Positions 1 to 9,034 of a stretch of 64,000 nucleotides of DNA are shown piece after piece. The stretch is from Candidatus Acidiferrum typicum (GTDB lineage Bacteria; Acidobacteriota; Terriglobia; Acidiferrales; UBA7541). How positions within the stretch are numbered: the stretch's first letter is position 1; every line of letters starts with the position of its first letter. The stretch is taken from positions 1 to 64,000 of the forward strand of contig DLMH01000049.1 of the NCBI GenBank assembly GCA_002478115.1, given 5' to 3'. The notes under the pieces were generated by a model, which saw only the letters and a program-made list of their open reading frames with translations, was not told the DNA's origin and made no database searches. The position numbers and the translations under genes are program-made.

Positions 1-3
1 TTT

Positions 4-675
4 TCATGGCAAACATGCGCTAGTGGCTTCGGTCCAGTGAAGCAGATCGTCGGAGTAGGAAAGGCCCATTTGGCCGGTCTTGTCCGCGGCTGTGCCCAGC
101 CAGTACATCCAATAATGGCCGTTGATTTTTTCGGGGACGATGGCGCCGGACTTGGTCCAACCGACGTTCCAATTGCCTTTGTAGGCGGGGAGGATGACGC
201 CCTGGCGCGCCCAATGAACGAGATCGAGGGAGGTGGCGAGGCAGAGCTGCGCATCTTTTTTGTTGTAACCGGTGTAGGTGAGGTAGTAAATGCCGTTAAT
301 GAGCACGAGGCGAGGGTCTTCGACTCCGCCATCTTTCTCGTAGTCGGTTTCGGGGGAGAAGATGGGCTCCGGCCGGCGGGTGAAGTGAATGCCATCGGTG
401 CTTTCCGCATAGCCGAGGCGGGAGGTGCCAGAGGCATCCTGGGCGCGGTAGAGCATCACAAATCTTCCGCCAGCGGAATCCTCGGGATCTTTGCTTGGAA
501 CAAAAGTGACCGCGGGGTTAAAGGTGCCGGCGGATTCCCAGGTGGTGCCTCGCGGGGAAAGGATCGGCGTGCCGGAGAGGCGGCGCCATTCGCCGAAGGG
601 TTGATTGGCTGGAGAGGCCGCGAAGGCAAGGGTGGCAAGGAATAGGAGGGACGATAAGATGGCTTTGCGTTTCAA
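4..675 (-). CDS. Secreted GH130/GH43-like five-bladed propeller glycosidase, shortened C-terminus
   Basis: Reads as a secreted glycosidase of the five-bladed beta-propeller type (GH43/GH130/GH32-like). A signal peptide occupies residues 1 to about 20 (MKRKA, a hydrophobic stretch, then A-F-A-A-S). The mature part has propeller-type blocks: T-F-N-P-A-V, V-M-L-Y-R-A, G-Y-A-E-S-T-D-G-I-H-F, V-E-D-P-R-L, Y-L-T-Y-T-G-Y, and L-G-T-A near the end. The V-E-D-P-R block resembles the GH130 phosphorylase/hydrolase signature. Family members are usually about 300 residues or more, while this frame stops after 223, in the middle of a D-L-L-H-W-T-E blade. Either a frameshift truncates it or it is a decayed copy; the window edge hides the downstream sequence. 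It would act on oligosaccharides outside the cytoplasm, but the substrate cannot be read. Confidence 0.7.
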   Translation of the reverse strand: MKRKAILSSLLFLATLAFAASPANQPFGEWRRLSGTPILSPRGTTWESAGTFNPAVTFVPSKDPEDSAGGRFVMLYRAQDASGTSRLGYAESTDGIHFTRRPEPIFSPETDYEKDGGVEDPRLVLINGIYYLTYTGYNKKDAQLCLATSLDLVHWARQGVILPAYKGNWNVGWTKSGAIVPEKINGHYWMYWLGTAADKTGQMGLSYSDDLLHWTEATSACLP

Positions 676-805
676 CGGATACTCCCGATTAGCCGGATTA
701 CTGGAGTGTGGAACCCAGACATTGAAAACTATACAGTGCTTCCCATCTCCCTCGCGAAAATCCCGCTAAGATTCGCCTTTGTTTCTGCCGCGATTCGTAA
801 GGGAG

Positions 806-1585
806 TCACACCGGGTGCATCTCGATTGCCATCCAGATGCAGTCCGTCTCGGAATAATAGCGGTGCCATGGATAGCTGAAGGTGGCGTCACTGCGCAAGG
901 TGAAAAATGGGTCATGGGTGAATCCTGGCGGTACCGTAATGTCTTCGTAGATCGTGTCGGCTTTGTTTTCGCGGAACTTTTGCATGTGGCCGGTGCCAAG
1001 AACCTGTGTGTGCACCTCCAGAAATTGGTGCCCCGTGTGGATTCCACAATCGGTTTCCTCCGGGGTGTACCAGAGATTCAGCTTGAGGCGATAACGGCGC
1101 GACGAAGCGGAATCCACGTGGGCGAAGGCGGCGAATGGATCGAGCTGGACTTCACCGATGTCATCCTGGGACGAGATGTAAAGAGGAGTGCCCCGCGGAT
1201 ACTGTGGAATGCGCCGGCCGTACCAGTCCCAGCCGAGCGCGACTCCCCCGAGATTGGCGCGCTGGCGCACGTGAAGCAAGGCGAGCATATCGCCGCTCTT
1301 CAACGTGCAATGCCGCAGCACAGCGGATTTCCAGGGGAGAATGGTTCCGCGCTCGGCGCCGGCGGTGTAGGGTATCGGCGAGGTTGAGAGATTCACAACG
1401 ATGGCATCGTCCACTGGCAAATCTCGCGCCCCGGTTACGAGCAGGCTTTCGATCCAGTCATTCGAAAATGAGAGAGAGCGGGTCTGGTTGTATTCAGGCA
1501 TAGGATTCTCGCTGAACATCCTCGGAGCTAACCCAGTGGCAACAAGTAACTGGCCGGAATGCGAGAGAAAAGAACGCCGATCCAT
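806..1585 (-). CDS. Hypothetical secreted protein, Tat-like signal, cupin-like core
   Basis: A 259-residue protein that I do not recognise as a named family. The N-terminus M-D-R-R-S-F-L followed by a hydrophobic stretch resembles a Tat-type twin-arginine signal, common in acidobacterial secreted enzymes. The C-terminal half has a spacing that looks cupin-like: H-T-G-H-Q-F-L-E-V-H-T-Q-V, then G-T-G-H-M, then I-T-V-P-P-G-F-T-H-D-P, with histidines and glutamate that could bind a metal. It lies just upstream of the shortened glycosidase on the same strand and diverges from the mannonate dehydratase gene, so a link to carbohydrate use is plausible but inferred. No catalytic assignment is justified. 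Confidence 0.7.
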   Translation of the reverse strand: MDRRSFLSHSGQLLVATGLAPRMFSENPMPEYNQTRSLSFSNDWIESLLVTGARDLPVDDAIVVNLSTSPIPYTAGAERGTILPWKSAVLRHCTLKSGDMLALLHVRQRANLGGVALGWDWYGRRIPQYPRGTPLYISSQDDIGEVQLDPFAAFAHVDSASSRRYRLKLNLWYTPEETDCGIHTGHQFLEVHTQVLGTGHMQKFRENKADTIYEDITVPPGFTHDPFFTLRSDATFSYPWHRYYSETDCIWMAIEMHPV

Positions 1586-1735
1586 GTTTAGCTCCGCGCT
1601 TACTGGTGAAGCGAATTATACAACGGCGCCTGTTGGCAAAACAGCTCGGTGTCCGTGCCTTGGGCGTATCGCAAAGAAAAAATTGAGCCGTTCACTTTGC
1701 CACTCTCGCGTCCTGAATGGTACGTCAAAATGTAA

Positions 1736-1747
1736 TACGATACCGGG
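1736..1747 (+). promoter_or_regulatory. -10-like element before uxuA, possible leaderless start
   Basis: A TACGAT hexamer is followed by only six bases before the ATG of the mannonate dehydratase gene, with no Shine-Dalgarno sequence between them. If it is the -10 element, transcription begins at or next to the start codon. No convincing -35 element is visible. Confidence 0.35.
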
Positions 1748-2938
1748 ATGAAAGAAACTTGGCGGTGGTTCGGCCCTCTGGACCCGATTCCGCTCGATCA
1801 AATCAAGCAAGCGGGCGCGACGGGCCTCGTCTCCGCCCTGCATCACATTTATCGCGGCGAAGCTTGGCCGCTCGACGAAGTCCTCAAGCGTAAAGCGGAA
1901 ATCGAGTCCGCGGGCCTCGTTTGGTCCGTCGTCGAAAGCATCCCGGTTCACAATTCCATCAAGCTCCGCTCCGGGCCCTATCGCCAGTACATCGCTGCAT
2001 GGAAGGATTCCCTCGCCGCAATTGCCAAGGCAGGCGTGCCGGTCGTCTGCTATAACTTCATGCCGCTCGTCGACTGGACCCGGACTAATTTGAAGTGGCG
2101 TCTGCCCAGCACGGGCTATGCGCTGCGCTTTGATGCCGTAGATTTCGCGGCCTACGACCTGTTCCTCCTCGAGCGCCCGGGTGCCGAACTCGATTACGCG
2201 CCAGAGCGTGTCGCTGCCGCCCGCACCAGCTTCGACTCGATGTCTGAGAAGCAGCAAGAGGAACTGGAGCGTGCCATCATCGCGGGACTCCCCGGTGCAG
2301 AATCGTCGTACAACCGTAAGCTGTTTCGCGAATCGCGCGCGGAGTGGGAAGGAGTCGCGCCCGGCGACCTCCGTTCCGCCCTCTTCGCCTTCCTGCAGGA
2401 AGTCGTGCCCGTGGCAGATGAGCTCGGCCTCCGGCTCGCGATTCACCCAGACGACCCGCCGTGGCCGCTCTTCGGCCTGCCTCGCATCGTTTCGACGGCC
2501 GGTGATGCCCGATCAATCCTTGCTGCCGCTGATAGTGCCGCTAACGGCCTCACCTTTTGCGTGGGCTCTTATGGCGCTCGCGCGGACAATGATTTGCTTG
2601 CGATGGTCGACGAATTCGCTCCACGCATTCATTTCGCACATCTTCGCCAGGTCGTTCGCGAAGCAGATGGCTCATTCTATGAAGCCGAGCATCTTCACGG
2701 CAGTACGGATATGGTAGGCGTGATCCGCGCATTGCTTGGTGAGGAATTGCGCCGGCGGCGCACCAACCGAAGGGATCATGAAATTCCCATGCGGCCCGAT
2801 CATGGACACTTGCTCGCCGACGACATCATCAAGAAAACCAACCCGGGCTACTCCTATGTCGGTCGCTTGAAAGGGCTCGCCGAGTTGCGTGGGGTGATGC
2901 AAGGCTTAAGCCACGCTATACCTGAATTTGCTGGCTGA
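1748..2938 (+). CDS. uxuA: D-mannonate dehydratase
   Basis: Mannonate dehydratase, which removes water from D-mannonate to give 2-keto-3-deoxy-D-gluconate in cytoplasmic hexuronate catabolism. The 396-residue protein matches the UxuA TIM-barrel family from its first residues ([14 protein letters not shown]) through V-S-A-L-H-H-I, [27 protein letters not shown] and the C-terminal M-R-P-D-H-G block that supplies metal ligands. Length is normal. It is followed 189 bp later by an SDR dehydrogenase and a lactonase in the same direction, so the three probably work in one uronate pathway. The start is the first ATG, six bases after a -10-like hexamer. Confidence 0.93.
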   Translation: MKETWRWFGPLDPIPLDQIKQAGATGLVSALHHIYRGEAWPLDEVLKRKAEIESAGLVWSVVESIPVHNSIKLRSGPYRQYIAAWKDSLAAIAKAGVPVVCYNFMPLVDWTRTNLKWRLPSTGYALRFDAVDFAAYDLFLLERPGAELDYAPERVAAARTSFDSMSEKQQEELERAIIAGLPGAESSYNRKLFRESRAEWEGVAPGDLRSALFAFLQEVVPVADELGLRLAIHPDDPPWPLFGLPRIVSTAGDARSILAAADSAANGLTFCVGSYGARADNDLLAMVDEFAPRIHFAHLRQVVREADGSFYEAEHLHGSTDMVGVIRALLGEELRRRRTNRRDHEIPMRPDHGHLLADDIIKKTNPGYSYVGRLKGLAELRGVMQGLSHAIPEFAG

Positions 2939-3127
2939 GCTTTCGCGCGTGTCTCTTGCCATTCAAATGCCGCATAGACCCGTGGAAACTGGCCGTTTTC
3001 ATATTGCGACGGAAGGGGTAGACTCCTCTCGGTCTTTCTCTGCCTGCTTGAGGTCAAATGAGGGAATGGAATTCTTCCGCAGCCGATTGAAATCGCAGCC
3101 AGGAGAAAATGAAGCGAGCAATCACCC

Positions 3128-3910
3128 ATGAAGGAATTCGAGAGCAAGGTTGCCATCGTCACCGGCACCACCGGGATTGGCCGGGCCATCGCCAAGAGGC
3201 TTGCATGGGGCGGCGCGAGCGTCATGGCCTGTGGCATAGACGCAGACGCGAACCACGAACTCCAACAGGAATCTGATGCTGAGGGTTATGCCCTTCGCGT
3301 CGAACTGTGCGACGTTAGCCGGCCGGAGCAGATGCAAGCCCTCGTCGCCAAAGCCGCCGCACGATTTGGCGGTCTCGATTTCATCGCAAATTCCGCCGCC
3401 ATTCATCCATTTGGAAGTGCCGTGGAAACGGAGCCGGAGACTTGGAACCGCTGCATGGCCGTGAATCTTGGCGGCGTGTATCTCCTCTCGCACTTCGGTA
3501 TTCCGGAAATGAGGAAACGCGGCGGCGGTTCGATCGTGGTCGTCGCCTCTGTTCAAGGGCACGCTTGCCAGCACGGGGTTGCCGCCTACGCCGCTTCGAA
3601 GGGCGGTCTTCTTAGCTTGACGCGCGCTCTCGCACTTGACCATGCGGCCGATGGCATTCGCGTTAATTCCATCAGCCCGGGATCCATTCGCACTCCCATG
3701 CTCGAACGCGCGGCAGCGCATTTTTCGCCGGACCTGCCCGTTGATACGGTCGTCGAGAGGTTCGGGGCGGCACATCCGCTCGGGCGCGTTGGCACCGTCG
3801 AAGAAGTTGCCGAGTTGGCGGCGTTTCTCCTGTCCGACCGATCCGCATTCTGCACGGGCGGAGACTATCTCGTCGACGGCGGATTGCTCGCAGGTATCGG
3901 AGTGCAATGA
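3128..3910 (+). CDS. SDR-family NAD(P)-dependent oxidoreductase of the uronate cluster
   Basis: Classical short-chain dehydrogenase/reductase of 260 residues. The nucleotide-binding motif T-G-T-T-G-I-G sits at residues 12-18, the active-site serine is at 141 and the Y-A-A-S-K catalytic motif spans 154-158; the C-terminal G-G-D-Y-L-V-D-G-G-L is also typical. Its place between mannonate dehydratase and an SMP-30 lactonase suggests oxidation or reduction of a sugar acid, perhaps fructuronate to mannonate in place of the unrelated UxuB, or a sugar oxidation upstream of the lactonase. Substrate choice is inference. The stop overlaps the next start by four bases (ATGA), so the two are translationally coupled. 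An AGGAG lies about 25 bases upstream, too far to be a clear ribosome site. Confidence 0.88.
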   Translation: MKEFESKVAIVTGTTGIGRAIAKRLAWGGASVMACGIDADANHELQQESDAEGYALRVELCDVSRPEQMQALVAKAAARFGGLDFIANSAAIHPFGSAVETEPETWNRCMAVNLGGVYLLSHFGIPEMRKRGGGSIVVVASVQGHACQHGVAAYAASKGGLLSLTRALALDHAADGIRVNSISPGSIRTPMLERAAAHFSPDLPVDTVVERFGAAHPLGRVGTVEEVAELAAFLLSDRSAFCTGGDYLVDGGLLAGIGVQ

Positions 3911-4812
3911 TCACGGATCCGGTTTGTGTCGCGCCCACGGGCGACGTCTGCGGCGAAGGCGCCGTCTGGCACGCCGCGCACAATGCTGTCTTTTGGACCG
4001 ACATCAATCGCTTCCTGATCCATCGCCTGAATCTGGCGGACTCCTCGGTCCGCACTTGGTGGTTCGATGAGCCGGTCACCTCTCTCGCGTTGACCGATCG
4101 AGAGGATGTGCTTGTTGTCGTGCTGGGCTCGCGCGTGATTCTCTGGGAGCCTGTCACGGATGCGCGCCACGATCCCCTTTTCCTGCTCGACGGATGGCCG
4201 GCGGTCCGCTTGAACGACGCGCGGTGCGACCCGCGCGGATCGCTCTGGCTCGGCTCGATGCGCAACAATGTGAATGAGGATGGTTCCCCGGGTGAAGCCG
4301 GTGGACAAGACGGCGTTCTTGTTCGTCTCGATCCGGATGCCAAGGTGACTTCCTGGCGGAAAGGAGTTGGAATCGCCAACACGCTTGCGTGGAGTCCCGA
4401 TCGCTGCTGTTTTTATTTCGGGGACACCCTCGCAAACGTGATCTGGGTTTATGACTACGATTCTTCGACGGGCGCGATCTCGAATGAACGTCCTTTTCTT
4501 CAAGGTTTCGCGCGCGGATTTCCCGACGGCTCGGCGGTGGACTCGGAAGGCTATCTGTGGAACTGCCGTTTCCATGGAAATTGCCTCGTGCGAGTTGCGC
4601 CGGACGGGAAAATCGATCGGGTAGTTGAAATGCCCGTGAAAAATATAACGACCTGCACATTTGGAGGCGCCGATCTCACGACTCTTTTTGTCACCACTGC
4701 CTCCGCCGAAGCTCCGCGCGGAGATCGCCTGGCCGGAAGCCTCTTCTCGATTCGAACGGAAGTGCGAGGCCAGCCTGAAAATCGTTTTCGCTTTTACGGC
4801 CGCGCGAGGTAG
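3907..4812 (+). CDS. SMP-30/gluconolactonase/LRE family sugar lactonase
   Basis: A 301-residue SMP-30/gluconolactonase-type six-bladed propeller. Family blocks are visible: G-E-G-A-V-W near residue 17 (metal-binding glutamate), W-T-D-I, R-L-N-D-A-R-C-D-P-R-G, G-I-A-N-T-L-A-W-S-P-D (catalytic Asn region), F-P-D-G-S-A-V-D-S-E-G and T-T-C-T-F-G-G. Such enzymes hydrolyse sugar acid lactones in the cytoplasm. The ATGA overlap with the dehydrogenase gene supports a dehydrogenase-then-lactonase pair feeding the mannonate dehydratase step; the exact sugar is not visible. Length is normal for the family. Confidence 0.88.
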   Translation: MITDPVCVAPTGDVCGEGAVWHAAHNAVFWTDINRFLIHRLNLADSSVRTWWFDEPVTSLALTDREDVLVVVLGSRVILWEPVTDARHDPLFLLDGWPAVRLNDARCDPRGSLWLGSMRNNVNEDGSPGEAGGQDGVLVRLDPDAKVTSWRKGVGIANTLAWSPDRCCFYFGDTLANVIWVYDYDSSTGAISNERPFLQGFARGFPDGSAVDSEGYLWNCRFHGNCLVRVAPDGKIDRVVEMPVKNITTCTFGGADLTTLFVTTASAEAPRGDRLAGSLFSIRTEVRGQPENRFRFYGRAR

Positions 4813-4921
4813 GAACTTGGCGCTACTCTCTGCTCCGCAGAACTGCAGTGGACAATGCCGCGGCAGAGCAATGGTTTGCTGGGACAAATACTCCTGAGCA
4901 ATATCCATAAGGAATAGGCTA

Positions 4922-5665
4922 ATGATGCTCCGCAACCGAAAGGACCATGGTGCCAGATTCGTTTCCAACAATTCGGGCATATACGAATTGGTGTGTGATG
5001 CGGTTCTTTTTGATCTCGATGGCACGTTGGTTGACTCCACCAAGGTAGTCGAACGGTTGTGGGCCGAATGGGCAGCCCGTCATTCTTTAAACGTGGAGGA
5101 CATCTTGGCCATCTCACACGGCCGCAGAGCCGAAGAGACCATGCGGCTAATGGCACCGCATCTCAAAAACCTGAAGGAGGAGGCTGCGGCCCGCCTCCGC
5201 GAGGAAGAGCAGCAGAGCGAGGGGCTCGTGGCAGTAGCGGGTGCGAAAACATTGTTGAGTAACATTCCACATACGAGGTGGGCCATCGTGACCTCATGCA
5301 CTCGGAAGCTGGCTGAGGTGCGGTTGGGGAGTGTCGGGCTACCCGTACCCGCGGTGGTGGTTTCCGAGGAATCCGTACCGCTGGGAAAACCGCATCCTGA
5401 TGGTTATCTGGAAGCTGCGCGAATCTTAGGGTGGACGCCGCGGAATTGTTTGGTGGTTGAAGATTCCCCGGTCGGCGTCGAAGCCGGCCGTGCCGCGGGT
5501 ATGCGAGTGCTCGGAGTTAGCACGACATTTCCTGCAGACCGGCTTTCAGCAGACCTGAGTGTTGCAGACCTTTCGGAAGTAGCAATCGTTCCGGGGTTGC
5601 CACTGACCATCAGGATTGGTGCCGTCCCACTCAGAGCGCCATGGTTGGAGTTGAATAGTGATTAG
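4922..5665 (+). CDS. HAD-superfamily sugar phosphatase (phosphoglycolate phosphatase-like)
   Basis: Haloacid dehalogenase-type phosphatase of 247 residues. Motif I is L-F-D-L-D-G-T-L-V-D-S (nucleophile first Asp) after an N-terminal extension of about 28 residues. Motif II is the V-T-S-C-T segment, motif III the K-P-H-P-D-G-Y lysine, and motif IV V-V-E-D-S-P-V-G-V-E-A-G-R-A-A-G. The pattern is close to YfbT/GPP sugar phosphatases. An AGGAATAGG-like ribosome site precedes the ATG; an in-frame start further in is possible because the first 28 residues are not part of the domain. It follows the lactonase by about 110 bp in the same direction and may belong to the sugar-acid operon. Confidence 0.85.
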   Translation: MMLRNRKDHGARFVSNNSGIYELVCDAVLFDLDGTLVDSTKVVERLWAEWAARHSLNVEDILAISHGRRAEETMRLMAPHLKNLKEEAAARLREEEQQSEGLVAVAGAKTLLSNIPHTRWAIVTSCTRKLAEVRLGSVGLPVPAVVVSEESVPLGKPHPDGYLEAARILGWTPRNCLVVEDSPVGVEAGRAAGMRVLGVSTTFPADRLSADLSVADLSEVAIVPGLPLTIRIGAVPLRAPWLELNSD

Positions 5666-6390
5666 TGGAGGACTCAACTTCACCCTTCTCGGTCAGGAGT
5701 TGCTGAAGCTCAATTGCGAACTCAGGGAGTGCATCGCATGGAAGGGGCCGTTATTCAGTTTGTTGATTCATGGAAGCACTTCTCAAGTGTGGCCTAGTCC
5801 TTGTAGCGCAAGACTGCTGCCGGGTGACTGTTTGAAGCATTGCTATCGCCGCTCTCAGCTTGCGGCGATTAAGTTTTGCGGACAACCTCGGGAAAACTGC
5901 AATTCGATCACAAAGCCTCCCTGATTGGAGGTGAAGAGCTTAGGACCGCAAATTGGGATTCCGGGCCTTCATGCTTTAGGTAAAGGAAGTTTCTTGCGCA
6001 AAGTTGGTCACCGTAGCCCAATACGTAGCCCGAACAAGGGAGGAAGTTGCACAGTTATCCGACGCCGATTCAACGCATTAGATTGTTTTACTTCGATGGT
6101 TCGGGACTAGGAGTTCTACGAGGCGCTTCTCAACAGGTTCGCGTTGCATGTTCAAGGGCGTAGAAACAGAAAATGTGTGCATCAAGAGGTGAACGGCAAC
6201 ATGGCGCCGGCAGATGTGCAGTACCGGGCGGCGGCAAGACTTCCCCGGAAGCAGTCTAAATTGCTGACTTGGAGTAGACTCCACAACAGGAATGCGAATC
6301 CCGCTCCAGGACAAATCAGCGGAGTTCAATTGCTGACCGGGACCCGTTTTGCTGTCCTACACAGCTATAAGTATTTCGGCTGCAAGAAGC
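5666..6390. other. Intergenic region, no gene recognised
   Basis: About 0.7 kb between the HAD phosphatase and the tmRNA. No frame with a convincing ribosome site or family resemblance and no clear repeat was seen. Confidence 0.5.
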
Positions 6391-6742
6391 TGGTGGAGGC
6401 GGGGGGAGTCGAACCCCCGTCCGAAAAGCGCAACGGCCCGAAGCCTACATGCTTAGCTCAATTCGCTAGGTTTCGCCTTCCGCGCTCAGAATGAGCAAGA
6501 AACGCAGCCGGCTAGTCCGATGGTTCTCGCCCAAGCCTTACGGACCGAAAGGCTCAGGCCAGCTCACTGTATGACGCTTCTTGCCGGGCCCGTGAGCAAA
6601 GCCCGGGGAAGCGTGCGCTTAATTAATTAAGCAGCAAGTGCCAAGTTGTTGTTGGCAGTTCTAGTTTCCATCCTGTTACGGGCGGGTGGGCCCCGGCATG
6701 CCTTCGAGACGCGACAGCTTCCGTCGAAACCGTGTCGCCCCC
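6391..6742 (-). ncRNA. ssrA: tmRNA (ssrA), tag ANNNLALAA
   Basis: Transfer-messenger RNA, which rescues stalled ribosomes with SmpB and tags the nascent chain for proteolysis. On the minus strand the 5' end begins GGGGGCGACACGGTTTCGAC, the standard tmRNA start, and the 3' end is a T-arm with GTTCGA and an encoded CCA. The seven-base acceptor stem GGGGGCG pairs with CGCCTCC with one G-T wobble, fixing both ends. The mRNA-like segment (window 6627-6656) reads GCC AAC AAC AAC TTG GCA CTT GCT GCT TAA, so the tag is ANNNLALAA with a normal degradation-signal ending. A TAAAAT -10-like hexamer lies about ten bases upstream of the 5' end. Confidence 0.97.
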
Positions 6743-6967
6743 TAGAGCTTGTATTTTACCACGCCAGACGCTTCCCGTTCCCTTTCAGAATCTTCTTTCT
6801 CGTCCCTAAGAGCGAATTGTCCACCTCGGCGAAACGCTGCATCTCCACTCCGTCTCCTACAACGTCTTCAGGATCTTCGCCCTCCTTTTTCTTCTTTATC
6901 TTTTTTCTCTCCCCTTCCAAACCTCGGTCGCGTTACCATCTCTCCAGTTAATCCTGGAGATCCACCG

Positions 6968-8755
6968 ATGACATCGAGATTTATCTTCCTCCGCCAGTCG
7001 ATCCTCTTCCTTCTCCTGGCCTTATTCATTTCCCCGCTCCTCGCCGCTGAATCCTTTGCCGTCAAAGTCGAGCGCGATGTTTCTGCGAAAATGCGCGATG
7101 GCATCACGCTTCGCGCCGATATCTATCGCCCGGACGCCGACGGAAAATTTCCCGTCCTCCTCCAACGCACTCCCTACAACAAATCAGGCTGGAGCATGAA
7201 TTTCGCATTCCAGGCCGCGGCGCGCGGCTACGTCGTGGTCATCCAGGATGTTCGCGGCCGCTATACCTCCGAGGGAGACTGGTATCCCTTCATCCACGAA
7301 GCCGAAGACGGCTACGACACCGTCGAGTGGGTCGCCGCCCTTCCGTATTCCGACGGCAAGGTTGGCATGTTCGGCGGTTCCTACGTCGGTGCCACGCAAA
7401 TGCTCGCCGCCACGGCTCATCCTCCGCATCTCGCCGGTATATGTCCCGTGGTTACCGCCAGCAACTATCACGACGGCTGGACCTACCAGGGCGGCGCCTT
7501 TGAACAATGGTTCGACGAATCCTGGACTTCGGGTCTCGCACAGGACACCCTGAATCGCTCTGTCCAAAAAGCCACCAACGCCCTCCTAGGTGTGAACACG
7601 CTTCCCCTCACCACCTATCCGCTTTTCAATCTTTCCTCCCCTGGCAGTGTCTATGCCTCCACTTATGGCCTTGCTCCTTACTTCCTCGATTGGCTGGCCC
7701 ATCCCGCCTACGACGACTATTGGAAGCGCTTGACCATCGAAGATCACTACCCTGACATCCGCGTGCCCGCGCTGCATGTCGCTGCCTGGTACGACATCTT
7801 CCTGGGCGGCTCTCTCCGCAACTACATCGGCTTGAAAGCCCGCGCCGCAACCGAAGAAGCCCGCAAAGGACAGCGTCTGCTCGTCGTCATCGGCGGCCAC
7901 GCCGGTGGCGGCCGCAAAATTGGCGACCTCGACTTCGGCCCCGAAGCCGCAAAATACGACGAATACGACGTCACCCTCCGCTGGTACGATTTTCTCTTCA
8001 AGGGAATTCAAAACGACTTCGCCACCGGCAAGCCCGTCACGATATTCGTCATGGGCCCCAATCAATGGAGACAGGAAGACGACTGGCCGCTCGCTCGCGC
8101 CAAGACCACCCGGTATTTTCTCCACTCCCAGGGTTCCGCCAACTCTTCGCGCGGCAATGGCTCTCTTTCCACCTCAGCGCCCGCCTCCGAACCCGCGGAC
8201 AAGTTTACCTTCGATCCCGGCAAGCCCGTGCCCACCACCGGTGGCCCGCTCTGTTGCGATGCCGTCCATCTTGCACCCGGCCCGAAAGACCAGCGTGCTT
8301 TGGAAGAGCGCGACGACGTTCTCATCTATTCCACGCCGCCACTCGAACATGACCTCGAAGTTACCGGCCCCGTGCGCCTCGAATTCTTTGCCTCCTCCTC
8401 CGCGGTGGACACCGACTTCACCGCCAAGCTCGTCGATGTGTCTCCCGACGGTTCTGCCATCAACATCGCCGAAGGAATCCTCCGCGCGAAATATCGCGAT
8501 TCGCAGGAAACCCCCACGCTCCTCACGCCGGGCAAGGTCTACTCCCTCGCCATTGATCTCTGGGCCACCAGCAACGTTTTTCGCGCTGGCCATCGCATTC
8601 GCCTCGAAGTTTCCAGCAGCAATTTCCCGCGTTTCGATCGCAATCTGAACACGGGCGAATCCGCCGCCACTTCCGCCAGGTGGGCCACCGCCACCAACAC
8701 CATCCTTCACGATGCGGCGCACCCTTCCGCTCTTCTGCTGCCCGTCGTCCCGTAA
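6968..8755 (+). CDS. Secreted CocE/NonD family hydrolase (X-Pro peptidase-like)
   Basis: Serine hydrolase of the CocE/NonD family (related to S15 X-Pro dipeptidyl peptidase and cocaine esterase), 595 residues. A signal peptide covers about residues 1-25 (F-L-L-L-A-L-F-I-S-P-L-L-A-A). The alpha/beta-hydrolase core starts with V-x-M-R-D-G-I-T-L-R-A-D-I-Y-R-P and L-L-Q-R-T-P-Y-N-K. The nucleophile elbow is G-G-S-Y-V-G-A-T-Q, preceded by V-I-Q-D-V-R-G-R-Y. The C-terminal jelly-roll (PepX_C) has D-T-D-F-T-A-K-L-V-D-V and H-R-I-R-L-E-V-S-S-S-N-F-P-R-F. It likely cleaves peptides, esters or amides outside the cytoplasm. The ATG chosen has a CTGGAGA ribosome site and begins the signal peptide; the frame is open further upstream without one. 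Confidence 0.9.
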   Translation: MTSRFIFLRQSILFLLLALFISPLLAAESFAVKVERDVSAKMRDGITLRADIYRPDADGKFPVLLQRTPYNKSGWSMNFAFQAAARGYVVVIQDVRGRYTSEGDWYPFIHEAEDGYDTVEWVAALPYSDGKVGMFGGSYVGATQMLAATAHPPHLAGICPVVTASNYHDGWTYQGGAFEQWFDESWTSGLAQDTLNRSVQKATNALLGVNTLPLTTYPLFNLSSPGSVYASTYGLAPYFLDWLAHPAYDDYWKRLTIEDHYPDIRVPALHVAAWYDIFLGGSLRNYIGLKARAATEEARKGQRLLVVIGGHAGGGRKIGDLDFGPEAAKYDEYDVTLRWYDFLFKGIQNDFATGKPVTIFVMGPNQWRQEDDWPLARAKTTRYFLHSQGSANSSRGNGSLSTSAPASEPADKFTFDPGKPVPTTGGPLCCDAVHLAPGPKDQRALEERDDVLIYSTPPLEHDLEVTGPVRLEFFASSSAVDTDFTAKLVDVSPDGSAINIAEGILRAKYRDSQETPTLLTPGKVYSLAIDLWATSNVFRAGHRIRLEVSSSNFPRFDRNLNTGESAATSARWATATNTILHDAAHPSALLLPVVP

Positions 8756-8756
8756 T

Positions 8757-8772
8757 CTGCTCCGCGGAGCAG
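8757..8772. terminator. Palindrome after the CocE gene
   Basis: A perfect 16-bp palindrome, CTGCTCCGCGGAGCAG, begins two bases after the stop codon. It could form a terminator hairpin, though no T tract follows. Confidence 0.4.
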
Positions 8773-9034
8773 GGCTCAATCCTGCTTCCCCCAATCGCAT
8801 CCTTGTATATGTAGGTCGCGTTCCGCGTCCCCTGCATTCCTGAATTGGGAGGCCCGACTCTTCAGCCATCCGCCTCGCTGCCCCAACCACTCTGTTCTCA
8901 ATTGGTTACGTCCCAACCCCCTGCGCAGGAGCAACAATTGGTCACACGCTCCCTCCGTCCCCGTTGACTCCCCGCCGCGTTGCTCCCAAAATGAAGAATC
9001 AGGAGAATTTCCGGCGAAAACGCCGAAGATTGCC

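Noticed and set aside
37..645. Long open frame on the plus strand over the glycosidase
   Set aside because: Antisense shadow of a GC-rich gene; the minus strand has a signal peptide and propeller motifs.
3865..5043. 392-codon minus-strand frame over the lactonase and HAD genes
   Set aside because: Spans two clearly recognised genes on the other strand; no motif of its own.
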